From Acidobacteriaceae bacterium (lineage in GTDB: Bacteria; Acidobacteriota; Terriglobia; Bryobacterales; Bryobacteraceae), in contig JAFATG010000314.1 in assembly GCA_019244055.1 (NCBI GenBank), positions 1 through 49,777 of the forward strand: a DNA stretch of 49,777 bases, given 5' to 3'. Below are positions 17,008 to 26,461 of the stretch, piece by piece (position 1 is the stretch's first letter; every line of letters starts with the position of its first letter). A program made the translations under genes and the position numbers. The notes beneath the pieces are model-generated. The model was not told the origin of the DNA. It did no database searches and saw nothing but the letters and a program-made list of their open reading frames with translations.

Positions 17008-18873
17008 TCACTCGCTCTCTTCTCGCCCTAAGTAAAGTTCGTTTACTAGCTCCCGGTGGTTCTCCAGAACCCGCGCCCGTCGAACCTTCATCGTCGGCGT
17101 CAGTTCCCCATGCTCAATTGAGAAATCACGATCGAGCACTTTGAACCTCCGGATCCGTTCAAAATCAGCCAGCTGACGATTTACCCGGCCAACAGCTTCC
17201 TTAACGGCTTTCTGGACCGGCTCCGCGATGGCGACTTGAGCCGGTAGCATTCGTTCCGTTCCTTCCATGTTCTTCATGTGTTGCACATGGGCCATATTCA
17301 ACGTCAATAAGGCAGTCACGTACGGCTTCTTATCGCCGATCAGCAGAAGTTGGTTTACCAACGGCTCCATTTTGAATAGATTCTCGATGCGGGCTGGATA
17401 GATTTTCTTGCCGTTGGAAGAGACGATCATTTCTTTCTTTCGTCCGGTAATGTACCAGTAGTCGTCGCTGTCCTTTTCGGCGATATCACCTGTTGCGAAC
17501 CATCCATCTTCGGTGATAACGGATCGGGTCGCGGCCTCGTGCCTGTAATAGCCCTTGAATAGGCACGGTGTAATTACCTGTAACTCGCCATCTTCGGCCA
17601 GGCGCATCTGAACGCCCGGAAGCGCTTTGCCGATGCTCCCAGGCTTCGGCCGGTCCAGAGGATTGAAAGAAAGGACGCCGGCCTCCGTCAGCCCATAGCC
17701 TTCGATCAGCGGCATCCCAATCGCCGCATAAAACTCGCCCAGGTCCTTTCCCAACGGTGCCGCCCCAGATGCCGCGATTCGTATTCTTCCGCCTAGCCGT
17801 TCGCGGATTTTATAGAAGACGAGCTTGTCGGCAATCTTCAGCAGCCTCAGAAGCCAGCCGGGAATGGGCTCGCCCCTCTGCCGCAATCGTGCCGCTTCCA
17901 AGCCCATTCCGAGGGCACCATAAAAAATTCTTCGCGCATAGCCTGGCCGCTTCTTAATTTCATTCTGGATCGTCGCGTACATCCGCTCCCAGACCCGAGG
18001 CGGAGCCAGAAAGATGGTCGGGCGGACGGACTTGAGCTCGGCGGGCAGGCGCGCCAGGCTTTCTGAAAACCACACCGGTGTACCCATGCGCATGGGGATC
18101 AGTTCGAGAACGATCCGCTGCGCGATGTGCGCCGAAGGCAGAAACACGAGCATCGAATCCTCGGGTCCGATCGGTAACGCGATCGGGCTCATGTCCATGT
18201 TCGCCAGTGCTGCAGCATGGCTGGTGAGGCCCATTTTGGGCTCGCCGGTGGCGCCGGAGGTCAGATAGAGAATCGCGGGATCATCCGGCGAAAGCTCGCC
18301 TTGAATGCGCGCGAACTCCGTGGGTTGGCGCTCGAACATTTCTCGTCCCCGTACCTGTAGCGATTCGAGAGTCAGTAGACCCTCCAGTTCGCCCGTCATG
18401 AGAACGACATGAGAGGGTAAATTTCTTCCCCGCGCCTCCACCGCTTTTTTAAGCTCGGAGTACATCTTTTGGTCCTCGACGAACAGAAAGCGCGGCGCGG
18501 CGTTCTCAAGATTCTTCGCCAGGTCTGCCATAGGAAGCGACGTGTACAAGGCCCCGGAGACCGCGCCGGCGCCCATGATTCCTATGTCGACGAGGTAGAA
18601 TTCAGCCCGGGTTTCGGACAGCGTGCAAACGATATCGCCCTTCACCGCTCCGAGCACGCGCAGACCCATAGCGATCTGGCGCGACGACTCCAGCCATTCC
18701 TTCCATGTGTAGGTGCGATATCCCCGGCCGGCCTTGGTTCCGATCGGCTGGTAGAGAGCAATGGCTTCGCCGTATTGGTGCGCAGTTTGTTCCAGAACCG
18801 TGAAGACGTTTCGGCCAGACACTGCCCGAATTTTAACAGCCGAAAGCAACCCCTTGAAGCAGCCGGGCACCAC
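17008..18873 (-). CDS. Long-chain fatty acid-CoA ligase (AMP-binding, FAA1-like)
   Basis: The 621-residue protein activates fatty acids to acyl-CoA through an acyl-AMP intermediate. The AMP-binding P-loop is TSGATGEPKMG (about residues 205-215), close to the usual TSGTTGxPKG but with Ala and Met substitutions. EGYGLTEAG and the hinge motif WFATGDIAEKD follow. GRKKEMIVSSNGKKIYPARIE marks the C-terminal lobe. The annotated start is a GTG two bases after the ADOP stop. An internal GTG at the AVSGRNVFTV segment is an alternative, because the first 18 residues are not conserved in kind. The tight spacing puts it in one transcript with the permease and PadR regulator, a combination without obvious functional logic. 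Confidence 0.88.
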   Translation of the reverse strand: MVPGCFKGLLSAVKIRAVSGRNVFTVLEQTAHQYGEAIALYQPIGTKAGRGYRTYTWKEWLESSRQIAMGLRVLGAVKGDIVCTLSETRAEFYLVDIGIMGAGAVSGALYTSLPMADLAKNLENAAPRFLFVEDQKMYSELKKAVEARGRNLPSHVVLMTGELEGLLTLESLQVRGREMFERQPTEFARIQGELSPDDPAILYLTSGATGEPKMGLTSHAAALANMDMSPIALPIGPEDSMLVFLPSAHIAQRIVLELIPMRMGTPVWFSESLARLPAELKSVRPTIFLAPPRVWERMYATIQNEIKKRPGYARRIFYGALGMGLEAARLRQRGEPIPGWLLRLLKIADKLVFYKIRERLGGRIRIAASGAAPLGKDLGEFYAAIGMPLIEGYGLTEAGVLSFNPLDRPKPGSIGKALPGVQMRLAEDGELQVITPCLFKGYYRHEAATRSVITEDGWFATGDIAEKDSDDYWYITGRKKEMIVSSNGKKIYPARIENLFKMEPLVNQLLLIGDKKPYVTALLTLNMAHVQHMKNMEGTERMLPAQVAIAEPVQKAVKEAVGRVNRQLADFERIRRFKVLDRDFSIEHGELTPTMKVRRARVLENHRELVNELYLGREESE

Positions 18874-18875
18874 TC

Positions 18876-21548
18876 TTATTCCGTACGCAGCGCCTCCGCC
18901 GGATCGATACGCGCGGCACGAACAGCCGGCACGAGGCTCGAGAGAAAGGCGATTACGAGCAATGCTCCGCTGGCAACGTACAAAGAGCTAGCGTCGGTAG
19001 CGGGAACGCCGAACAATAAACCGCGTAGCAGGCGCGCCCCCACAAGCGCGAGCAAGCCGCCGGTAACTGCGCCGGCAACCACAACGGACAGATTCTCAGT
19101 GAGGAAAAGCTTCAAGATATCGGACGAATTCGCGCCCAGGCTGACGCGGATACCCACTTCCTTGACGCGCTTTGCTATCGAATACGAGATCAATCCATAG
19201 AGCCCGATCGCGGAGAGCGCTAGCCCCAGCAACGCAAACAAGGTAGAAAGAATGGCCAGCACCCTATCTCGCGCGATACCGGCGTCTCGCTGCAAAGCTA
19301 CTGTCTTGAATTCCTGGAGAGGCATCTCGGGCGCCAGGTTGTGAATGATTCTTGCCAGCTCCCGTTCAAAGATTTCCGGATTACGCCGCACGCGAACAGT
19401 AAGCACCTGCCACGAGCTTTCCGTTTGAAGCATCGGCCGATACACCATACTCTTGGGGCTGTCGCGCAGATTGAAATACGGCATGTCTTTGACCACGCCA
19501 ACGATCGTAGCCAGATCCGTCTGGCCCGACACGGCTCCTTTGAATTGCTTTTCCAGCGCCTTCTCATGCGGGAAGTAAGTAGCCGCAAACCGTTCGTTGA
19601 CGATGGCGACCGGCGCTGAGCCTTGGCGATCTGTGGCGTTGAAATCGCGGCCCACGATCAGAGGAATACCGACCGTGCGGAAATAATTCGAAGAAACTTC
19701 GGAAAACAACGTCTGTAGAGCCGTCGATGAAAGTTCGGATTTACCGGGGATTGACACGCTGGAGCTGAACATGGCTCCCGAAAGAAGACCCGGAACTCCG
19801 TACGCGACAGAAACAACATCCGACATCTGGCTAACACGGGACTGGAGATCGTTCAGTAACGAGACCGGCGCATATCGCTTGCCGGCTTCGGAGGCCAGCG
19901 TGAGATCAGCCATCACGATATGATCTGGATCGGCTCCGATGTTGATGGTTCTGAGATTGCGCAGCGAATGCTCGAACAGACCCGCCGCAACCAGCAGAAC
20001 CATAGTCAGCACCAGCTGAACGAACAGCAGGGATTTGCGTAGGCGCGATCTGCGCGGCTGTGTTACGGAACCCTGGCTGGCGCCCTTCAGAGAAGTCTGC
20101 GGGTGCACACTAGATGCCAGCCAGGCCGGAACGAGTCCAAAGAGCAACACCGCGGCGGTCGCGAGCAGCGCGGTGAAGGCCAATACGTGCAGATCTGGCG
20201 CGACGTCGAGGCGGCCGTAGGTTTTGCCTTTGTTGAATTCAAGAACAAGTAAATTTACAACACCGGCTGCCAGGCCATAACCAAGCGCCGCTCCGCCCAG
20301 CGCAAGCCAGCCGCTTTCAATCAGCAACTGCCGGATAACCCGCCAGCGGCTCGCGCCCAAAGACAACCGCATCGCGATCTCTCGTTCGCGCTCCTGACCG
20401 CGAGCAAGTAAAAGATTCGCCAGGTTCAGCAAAGCGATGATCAGCACGAGAGCCACGGCGGACATGAGAACTACAAGCGGCCGCGACATGCTGCTGAAAT
20501 CGTCGAAGCCGCGTGGAGCCGGTTTCACTCGATAATCGGCATTGCGATCGTAGGGACCATCGCCAGGCAACGTTTCTACCATCCGTTTGGCGAAGGCATT
20601 GAGGCGGTCGGAAGCTTCGCCCACGCTGATTCCCGGTTTCAAATGCGCCAGAATGCTCAGCCACAACATGCGTGCATCGTCGCGCTGCAAACGGCCAACA
20701 TAACCAACCATCGCCATCGGGATCTCTATATCTGGGGGATTCTGCAGGCTCAGTCCCGTAAAGTCGGGTTGGGTTACGCCGACAACTCGTAACGGTTTGT
20801 CGTTGATGCGAACTGTGCTACCGATGACCTGTGAATCCGCACCGAGTCTCTTCCAGAGCTGAAAACTGATCGTGCAGACCGGATGTGCGCCCACCGCGCC
20901 ATCGTCCTCGCTCGAAAGAAGTCTGCCCAGAAAAGGAGCGGCATGCGCAAACTGGAAGTACGTTCCACTCACATAGATGCCGTTGATGGTTGTCTCTCCG
21001 CTTGGGACCTGAAGCTGAAACGCATTCATCCCCCATTGCGCGGTAACCGCATCGAAAATTCCGTTCTGTGCTTTGATCTCGCTGTAGAACGGATAACTGA
21101 AGAAATTCTGGTAATTCTGCAGTGGCTTATTAAAGACCTGCACCTCAACGATTCGCTCCGGATGCGGCACCGGCAGCGTTTCGAGCACGAGCGCGTGGAG
21201 CAGGGTAAAAATCGCCGCGTTCACCCCGATTCCAAGCGCTAGCGAAAGAAGCGCGACGAGGGTGAAACCCGGCGTCCGCCGAAGACTGCGAAACGCGAAA
21301 TAAAGATCCCGCAGAAGCTGTTCGAGATCGTGAAAGCCGCGCCGCTCGCGATACTGTTCCTTGATCTGCTCCGGGCCGCCGAACTCACGCCGAGCAGCCA
21401 GTCTGGCCTCCCAATCCGGCATGCCTTGGCCCTTGAATTTCTCTTCAAGCATCGCCAGATGCGCCTCGATTTCAAGATCAAGTTGCCGGTCCGCAGAACG
21501 GCCGTAGAGCGTGTTCTTTGCCTTCCATGCGATTCGGTGCCACCACAT
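18876..21548 (-). CDS. ADOP-family MacB-like ABC transporter permease
   Basis: The 890-residue protein has the layout of acidobacterial duplicated orphan permeases. It starts with a cytosolic helical N-terminus (residues 1-85, with the LEIEAHLAMLEEKF segment). It then has two FtsX-like halves, each with a large periplasmic MacB-type region. The first half opens with RRTPGFTLVALLSLALGIG. The second ends with repeated membrane segments and RAARIDPAEALRTE, the typical C-terminus. No ATPase is encoded next to it, as is usual for this class. Upstream lies a PadR regulator eight bases from its start. Transported substrate is unknown; roles in antimicrobial or lipid export are suggested for the wider MacB family only. 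Confidence 0.9.
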   Translation of the reverse strand: MWWHRIAWKAKNTLYGRSADRQLDLEIEAHLAMLEEKFKGQGMPDWEARLAARREFGGPEQIKEQYRERRGFHDLEQLLRDLYFAFRSLRRTPGFTLVALLSLALGIGVNAAIFTLLHALVLETLPVPHPERIVEVQVFNKPLQNYQNFFSYPFYSEIKAQNGIFDAVTAQWGMNAFQLQVPSGETTINGIYVSGTYFQFAHAAPFLGRLLSSEDDGAVGAHPVCTISFQLWKRLGADSQVIGSTVRINDKPLRVVGVTQPDFTGLSLQNPPDIEIPMAMVGYVGRLQRDDARMLWLSILAHLKPGISVGEASDRLNAFAKRMVETLPGDGPYDRNADYRVKPAPRGFDDFSSMSRPLVVLMSAVALVLIIALLNLANLLLARGQEREREIAMRLSLGASRWRVIRQLLIESGWLALGGAALGYGLAAGVVNLLVLEFNKGKTYGRLDVAPDLHVLAFTALLATAAVLLFGLVPAWLASSVHPQTSLKGASQGSVTQPRRSRLRKSLLFVQLVLTMVLLVAAGLFEHSLRNLRTINIGADPDHIVMADLTLASEAGKRYAPVSLLNDLQSRVSQMSDVVSVAYGVPGLLSGAMFSSSVSIPGKSELSSTALQTLFSEVSSNYFRTVGIPLIVGRDFNATDRQGSAPVAIVNERFAATYFPHEKALEKQFKGAVSGQTDLATIVGVVKDMPYFNLRDSPKSMVYRPMLQTESSWQVLTVRVRRNPEIFERELARIIHNLAPEMPLQEFKTVALQRDAGIARDRVLAILSTLFALLGLALSAIGLYGLISYSIAKRVKEVGIRVSLGANSSDILKLFLTENLSVVVAGAVTGGLLALVGARLLRGLLFGVPATDASSLYVASGALLVIAFLSSLVPAVRAARIDPAEALRTE

Positions 21549-21556
21549 ACACGGGG

Positions 21557-21904
21557 CTAGGCCGGATTGCCCAAGATCTTTGATACGAAACCTGAGAACT
21601 GCCGCCAGCGTTCCGTTTCGGCGCTAAGCATCTTACGTCCCGCGCGGGTAATTGAGTAGTATTTCGCCTGTCTATTGTTTTCGGACGTGCCCCATTCGCT
21701 TTCAATTGAACCCTGCTGCTGGAGCCGAAGCAAGGCCGGATATACTGTGCCCTGATTCAAATGGAGTAAGTCTTCCGAGACCTGCTGAATCCGCTGCGCC
21801 AGCCCATAGCCGTGTTGCGGACCCATCGAGGCGAGAGTTTGCAGAACGATCAGATCGAGAGTGCCCTGCAGGAGTTGGGTCCGTGAAGGTTCTTCTTTAG
21901 ACAT
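21557..21904 (-). CDS. PadR-family transcriptional regulator
   Basis: The 115-residue protein is a small winged-helix regulator of the PadR family. Its N-terminus carries the LLQGTLDLIVLQTLA helix and the GPQHGYGLAQRIQQ recognition segment. The wing is the NQGTVYPALLRLQQQGSIES stretch, followed by YYSITRAGRKML and a C-terminal helix for dimerisation. It ends eight bases before the ADOP permease, the standard pairing in Acidobacteriota. It probably represses that operon, including the acyl-CoA ligase. The start at 21904 is an ATG facing the LOG gene on the other strand, so the 48-base gap holds divergent promoters. Confidence 0.93.
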   Translation of the reverse strand: MSKEEPSRTQLLQGTLDLIVLQTLASMGPQHGYGLAQRIQQVSEDLLHLNQGTVYPALLRLQQQGSIESEWGTSENNRQAKYYSITRAGRKMLSAETERWRQFSGFVSKILGNPA

Positions 21905-21952
21905 TCAACAGGAGTATGCGAGTTCGCTGGGATTGCCGTCAAGGGCCAAGCT

Positions 21953-22822
21953 ATGCGCCGATGCGACAATTTTGGTTTGCCGTCATCCGAATACCACATT
22001 CCAGGCACAGGCCCTGAGGCTTTCAACCTGCGCCGTCCCGTCGCCTATCGGGAAGAGGCGTTTCTGGAGAGTCCCGAATCGCGTCCGCTCCGCATTCTCT
22101 CCGAATACCTCTGGCCACTCTCGCATTTTCAGGACGAGAAGATTCAGGACACCATCGTTTTCTTTGGGTCCGCGCGGATTGTACCGGACGGTCCCCTCGG
22201 CCGGTATTACAGCGAGGCGCGCGAACTCGCCCGGCTGATCACGGAATGGGGGATCTCAGTATCGCAATCCACAGGTCAAGCCGAACCGCGCCGGAGATTT
22301 GTGATCTGTTCAGGAGGCGGCCCGGGCATCATGGAGGCTGCGAATCACGGCGCCATCGATGCCGGAGGCAAGTCGATCGGCTTGAATATCGGATTGCCCT
22401 TCGAACAACTCCCGAACCCTTACATTACGCCCGAACTATCCTTTGAATTCCATTACTTCTTCATGCGGAAGTTCTGGTTTGCTTACCTGGCAAAGGCACT
22501 GGTCGTTTTCCCAGGCGGGTTCGGTACGTTGGACGAGCTCTGCGAGATATTGACTCTGGCGCAGACAGAGAAATTGGAGAGCAAAATCCTGATTTTGCTG
22601 TATGGGTCTGAGTATTGGAAAGAAATTCTGAATTTCGACGCCTTGGTCAAATACGAGATGATCGCGCCCTCGGACCTGAACCTGTTCCGTTTCGCGGACA
22701 CGCCGGAGTCCGCCTTTGGACTTTTGACAGAGGGTCTAACGCGCTATTACCTGGAGCCCGAGCGTGATCTGCGCCATCCGATGGAGGAAGCGCCCGAGAT
22801 TGCCCGGACGCGAACTCCTTAA
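21953..22822 (+). CDS. LOG-family protein (possible cytokinin riboside 5'-monophosphate phosphoribohydrolase)
   Basis: The 289-residue protein has the two hallmarks of the LOG family: SGGGPGIMEAANHGA (residues 120-134) and PGGFGTLDE (187-195). LOG proteins were long misnamed lysine decarboxylases; characterised members release the base from nucleoside monophosphates. The 65-residue extension before the Rossmann core and the long loop at SQSTGQAEPRRR fit the larger subgroup, where the substrate is less certain. An AAGGG ribosome site lies seven bases before the ATG at 21953. Its stop overlaps by a few bases the stop of the next, convergent gene. Confidence 0.88.
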   Translation: MRRCDNFGLPSSEYHIPGTGPEAFNLRRPVAYREEAFLESPESRPLRILSEYLWPLSHFQDEKIQDTIVFFGSARIVPDGPLGRYYSEARELARLITEWGISVSQSTGQAEPRRRFVICSGGGPGIMEAANHGAIDAGGKSIGLNIGLPFEQLPNPYITPELSFEFHYFFMRKFWFAYLAKALVVFPGGFGTLDELCEILTLAQTEKLESKILILLYGSEYWKEILNFDALVKYEMIAPSDLNLFRFADTPESAFGLLTEGLTRYYLEPERDLRHPMEEAPEIARTRTP

Positions 22823-23250
22823 CGGTTTTTTTCGATCCAGTTCTTACAGGCTGGCGCCGGGTTTCGGCCGATGATGCCATCAAACGAAGGAGGCGGGACT
22901 TTGATGACGCCATTGGGATCCGGGTTCGTGCCGGCGGGCTTTTCGAGGAGTGGAATCGAACACGTGGGAGCGTTCCACGGAGTGATAGCCGAAGGCTTTT
23001 CGGGTCCAGGTGTTTGAGGGTCCACGAAAAAGGTCGGCGGCCCTCCCTTCTCCAAAGGCGGTGGTGTTGGCTGGTTCAGGAGATCTTTGGCCGAAAGCTG
23101 CTTCAGGAAGTCTTTATGCTGAGGCAGATTTGAATCGGGACCCAGCAGGGCACTTTGGTCCGCCGCCATGAAGCAGGCGGGTAAAGCGAAAAGAAACGCC
23201 GCTAGCATAGACCTGCACTTCGGGAAAGCGCCAGCATGGACGAAACTCAT
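22819..23250 (-). CDS. Small secreted proline-rich protein of unknown function
   Basis: The protein has 143 residues. A signal peptide with a long n-region (positive Lys11/Arg13) and a hydrophobic core LAAFLFALPACFMA covers about residues 1-30. The mature part is Pro-rich with no recognised domain and holds two cysteines near the middle and end. A strong GGGGAGGG ribosome site five bases before 23250 decides the start over the internal ATG at 23208. It converges on the LOG gene with overlapping stops (TTAA). Likely periplasmic; function unknown. Confidence 0.65.
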   Translation of the reverse strand: MSFVHAGAFPKCRSMLAAFLFALPACFMAADQSALLGPDSNLPQHKDFLKQLSAKDLLNQPTPPPLEKGGPPTFFVDPQTPGPEKPSAITPWNAPTCSIPLLEKPAGTNPDPNGVIKVPPPSFDGIIGRNPAPACKNWIEKNR

Positions 23251-23362
23251 GAAAACCCTCCCCGTTGAACGGGTATTTAGACGTGCCAGCTCGCATGACG
23301 TTAGGGACTATTTTGTTGCCCGGGAACAGGCGGAGCATTTGGGTTCGGTCTAAGATGCAAAC

Positions 23363-24220
23363 ATGCGATTCGTCACGTTCGAAAGGGCCGGCCAGCCGCA
23401 TCCTGGCCTCGTGACAAAGGACAGTGCCGTCGTTGACCTCGGGCCGGCTGGTTTCGCTTCCCTCCTGGAGTTGATCGAAGCCGGCCAAGCGGGCAGATCG
23501 AAAGCCGAGCAGTTCGAAGCGAGCGCGCCTTCCTCGGCAAGGCATTCGCTTGCGGCCGTCACGCTTCTTGCGCCGATTCCCAGGCCCCGCAAGTTGATCT
23601 GCGTCGGCCTGAACTATCTCGATCACGCCAAGGAAACGGGAGCGGAGATTCCGAAGGTCCCGACTATCTTCAATAAATTCGCGACCACCGTGATCGGCCC
23701 CGGCGCGAATATTGTATTGCCTAGGGTATCGAAAGCGCCAGATTTCGAGGCTGAGTTCGCTTTTGTGATCGGACGCGGAGGGCGTCACATCTCAGCTGAA
23801 AACTGGCAGGCTCATGTCTTCGGCTATACGATCGTGAATGACATCAGCGCTCGGGACTACCAGCGGGCAACTAGTCAGTGGCTGATGGGCAAAACGTTCG
23901 ATACGTTCGCTCCTATGGGGCCCTGGATCATCACCGCGGACGAGATTGCGAACCCTCACGAATTGGACATTGAGCTAGATATAGACGGCGAAACTCTACA
24001 GGATTCGAATACACGGGAGCTGATCTTCAAAGTGCCGGACCTCATCGCATTCTTGTCGAGCGTCTTCACGCTCGAACCGGGCGACGTCGTTTCGACGGGA
24101 ACACCCGCAGGTGTCGGATTCGCGCGGAAGCCGCCGCGGTACTTGCGGCCCGGAGAACAGGTCACAGTGAGAATAGCGGGAATCGGAGAGCTCCGAAATC
24201 CGGTGATCGCCGAGGCCTGA
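23363..24220 (+). CDS. Fumarylacetoacetate hydrolase family protein
   Basis: The 285-residue protein has the standard FAH-domain layout. A short N-terminal domain is followed by the catalytic core with CVGLNYLDHAKETG near residue 80. Metal-binding acidic residues are in DFEAEFAFVIG, then GYTIVNDISARDYQ and GKTFDTFAPMGPW. The C-terminal GDVVSTGTPAGVGF motif is present. Members hydrolyse or decarboxylate acyl-pyruvates and 2-keto acids in aromatic catabolism, but the exact substrate cannot be read from sequence. It starts 112 bases downstream of the divergent small secreted gene and is followed after 12 bases by lpxD. Confidence 0.88.
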   Translation: MRFVTFERAGQPHPGLVTKDSAVVDLGPAGFASLLELIEAGQAGRSKAEQFEASAPSSARHSLAAVTLLAPIPRPRKLICVGLNYLDHAKETGAEIPKVPTIFNKFATTVIGPGANIVLPRVSKAPDFEAEFAFVIGRGGRHISAENWQAHVFGYTIVNDISARDYQRATSQWLMGKTFDTFAPMGPWIITADEIANPHELDIELDIDGETLQDSNTRELIFKVPDLIAFLSSVFTLEPGDVVSTGTPAGVGFARKPPRYLRPGEQVTVRIAGIGELRNPVIAEA

Positions 24221-24232
24221 AGAAAGCGCGCG

Positions 24233-25285
24233 ATGCCCTCATTTCTTCTTAGTCAGCTTGCAGAGCTACTGAATTGCCGCTTGGCAGGGGATCCGAAGGT
24301 GAATATCACCGGCGTTGCAACCATCGAGAAGGCCGGTGCAAGCGACATCACCTTCCTGGCAAACCCCAAGTATGCGCCAAAAGCGAAGTTAACCCGCGCT
24401 GCTGCACTTATTGCTGCGGAACCCGTGAGTGGAACGTCTGCCGCTACCCTGATTTCGATCAACCCATACCTGGATTTCGCGCGGGCGCTCGCGCTTTTCT
24501 ATCGACCGCCTAAACCAGCGAGCGGCATTCACGCGACTGCTTCCATTGCGCCCAATGCGTCTATCGGCGCGAATGCTTCGATCGGTGCCTATGCGGTCGT
24601 AAGCGACCACACCTCAATCGGCGCGAACGCTGTTCTCTATCCTCATGCCGTCATCTACGAAGGATGCACGATCGGCGATGATTTTACGGCCCACTCCCAC
24701 GTGTCGGTCCGCGAATACTGCGAAATTGGCAATCGCGTCACGCTGCACAATGGCGTGGTGATCGGCGGCGATGGCTTCGGGTTCGCAAAAGGCAACGACG
24801 GCAGGCAGCAGAAGATCGTGCAATCGGGAATCACTGTTCTCGAAGACGACGTCGAGATCCAAACCCTCACTTCAGTGGATCGCGCGACGCTCGGTGAGAC
24901 TCGGGTGAAGCGCGGTGCAAAAATAGACAGTCTGTGCCAGATTGGCCATGCATGCGTTGTCGGCGAGGACAACATTATCTGTGGGCAGACGGGCCTGGCG
25001 GGTAGTACCGTGCTGGAAGAAAACGTCATCATGGCTGGACAGACCGGCTCTTCCGGCCACTTGACCATTCATAAGAACGCGATTGTCTGGGCGCAGTCTG
25101 GCGTAGGCCACGACGTGGCCGAAGGCACGATCGTCAGCGGCTCTCCGGCGTTTGATTCACGGGACTGGCTACGCGCGTCCGCCGCTTATCCGCGGCTCCC
25201 TGAGATCCTTCGTACCATTCGCGCTCTCGAACGGCGGGTGGCCGAGCTGGAGAAACAACTCAGCGGGTCATCTTCCAGTCAATGA
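24233..25285 (+). CDS. lpxD: UDP-3-O-(3-hydroxyacyl)glucosamine N-acyltransferase
   Basis: LpxD adds the second acyl chain in lipid A synthesis, so the organism makes lipopolysaccharide or a related lipid. The 350-residue protein has an N-terminal uridine-binding domain (about 1-95). A left-handed beta-helix of hexapeptide repeats (GIHATASIAPNASIGANAS and onward) follows. The catalytic histidine is in CQIGHACVVGEDN at residue 239, the same number as in the E. coli enzyme. A C-terminal helix (LERRVAELEKQ) fits the family trimer. No other lpx genes lie nearby, so this is not the usual bam-lpxD-fabZ-lpxA cluster. The last 18 bases overlap the convergent Uma2 gene. Confidence 0.95.
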   Translation: MPSFLLSQLAELLNCRLAGDPKVNITGVATIEKAGASDITFLANPKYAPKAKLTRAAALIAAEPVSGTSAATLISINPYLDFARALALFYRPPKPASGIHATASIAPNASIGANASIGAYAVVSDHTSIGANAVLYPHAVIYEGCTIGDDFTAHSHVSVREYCEIGNRVTLHNGVVIGGDGFGFAKGNDGRQQKIVQSGITVLEDDVEIQTLTSVDRATLGETRVKRGAKIDSLCQIGHACVVGEDNIICGQTGLAGSTVLEENVIMAGQTGSSGHLTIHKNAIVWAQSGVGHDVAEGTIVSGSPAFDSRDWLRASAAYPRLPEILRTIRALERRVAELEKQLSGSSSSQ

Positions 25286-25786
25286 AGCCCAGAGAGCATG
25301 TAAATCAAGACGGATCGGTGCACCCGTTGCTTCGAGCGTTCCCGTCGTCGCCTCATGCACGCCCGTTGAGTCTGCCCAGTACGCTTTTCTCCTGCGTGGA
25401 TCAAAAATCCAGACGTTCTCGACGCCAAACGCCAGAAAATCATCGATGCGCTCCTGCATCGCGCTCATGGCGTCCTCCGGCGACAGGATCTCAATGCACA
25501 GCAAGGGAGGACGAGTAAGAATCTGCTCGCCAGGGTTGCCGCGCACAACGCAGAGATCCGGAACGCGAAAACGCGATGCCCGGACTTGGACCCGTTGCTC
25601 TGGTACTACTAAGACGCCGAGTTCTTCTTCATACTTGAGCAACGCTTTCAGCAGAAGAGCTTGCAGCCGGCTGTGGTCCCATTCGCCCACATTGCGCTCC
25701 AGGAGTTTGCCATCGACATAGTCCCGATCCGGACGATAATTTGTGGCCAGATATTCACGAACAGAAACGAGCGTGGTACTCGCCAT
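25268..25786 (-). CDS. Uma2-family (DUF820) putative endonuclease
   Basis: The 172-residue protein matches the Uma2 (DUF820) group of PD-(D/E)XK-like proteins. It has a REYLAT start, RDYVDGKLLERNVG, FRVPDLCVVRG (Asp of the active site), LCIEILSPEDAM (Glu-Ile-Leu-Ser-Pro, the second acidic site) and FGVENVWIFDPRRRKAY. The family is widespread and often in many copies in cyanobacteria and Acidobacteriota; the natural role is unknown. An AAGGA ribosome site lies seven bases before the ATG at 25786. It stands alone, opposite to its neighbours. Confidence 0.88.
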   Translation of the reverse strand: MASTTLVSVREYLATNYRPDRDYVDGKLLERNVGEWDHSRLQALLLKALLKYEEELGVLVVPEQRVQVRASRFRVPDLCVVRGNPGEQILTRPPLLCIEILSPEDAMSAMQERIDDFLAFGVENVWIFDPRRRKAYWADSTGVHEATTGTLEATGAPIRLDLHALWASLTGR

Positions 25787-25854
25787 CAGAAGTTCCTTCT
25801 TCCATTATCGTGGTGGCTTCGGCTCTAGCCACTTTGAAAATGTCATAAATAGAG

Positions 25855-26424
25855 TTGCGCCTCATAGTAGCAATTACGGGAGCATCAGGGACCATCTTCG
25901 GCGTCCGCATGCTCGAAGCATTGAAGAGCCTACAAGTGGAAACGCAACTCGTGATGAGTAAATGGGCACGTTCGACCTTAGCGCACGAGACGAATTACAC
26001 GCTCGAGGAGGTGGAACATCTTGCCTCGGTTGTTCACAAGCACGATAATCAGGCGGCGCCCATCTCGAGCGGCTCTTTCAGAACCGATGGGATGATAGTC
26101 GCGCCATGCAGTATGAAGACGCTCGCTTCCATTCGCGTGGGCTACGGAGAAGGCCTGATTTGCCGCGCGGCGGACGTAACCTTAAAGGAACGCCGCAAAC
26201 TGGTCCTGCTCACCCGCGAATCGCCATTCAGTGAGATCCACCTGGAGAATATGCTCGTCCTGGCGCGTATGGGAGTGGTGATCTTTCCGCCAATTCCCGC
26301 CTTTTACAACCGGCCGAAAACGGTGGATGACGTCGTGAATCATATCGTCGGGCGAGTGCTCGACCAGTTTGGCCTCGAAATGCCCGCCATGAGCCGCTGG
26401 GGGGGATTCCAGGGGGGATCCTGA
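25855..26424 (+). CDS. ubiX: Flavin prenyltransferase UbiX
   Basis: UbiX attaches a dimethylallyl group to FMN to make the prenyl-FMN cofactor of UbiD-type decarboxylases. The 189-residue protein begins with the FMN-binding AITGASGTIFGVR. It shows SSGSFRTDGMIVAPCSMKTLAS, with the conserved Ser and Cys region, and RESPFSEIHLENM near the phosphate site. It starts at a TTG at 25855, the only start before the conserved N-terminus. No ubiD is in the window. Its product depends on DMAPP, which IspH makes, but the genes are 20 kb apart. ATP synthase genes begin 37 bases later. Confidence 0.93.
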   Translation: MRLIVAITGASGTIFGVRMLEALKSLQVETQLVMSKWARSTLAHETNYTLEEVEHLASVVHKHDNQAAPISSGSFRTDGMIVAPCSMKTLASIRVGYGEGLICRAADVTLKERRKLVLLTRESPFSEIHLENMLVLARMGVVIFPPIPAFYNRPKTVDDVVNHIVGRVLDQFGLEMPAMSRWGGFQGGS

Positions 26425-26461
26425 CCGATACGAACGGTTAGCTTGACTCTGGTGGTTAGAA

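Noticed and set aside
16809-17144. Plus-strand frame beginning with a hydrophobic stretch (MIYALVILSLVALPAAALL)
   Set aside because: It could be a small membrane protein, but its last 140 bases lie antisense to the acyl-CoA ligase and no ribosome site is seen.
18469-19200. 243-codon plus-strand frame
   Set aside because: Antisense shadow of the acyl-CoA ligase and ADOP genes, which have clear motifs.
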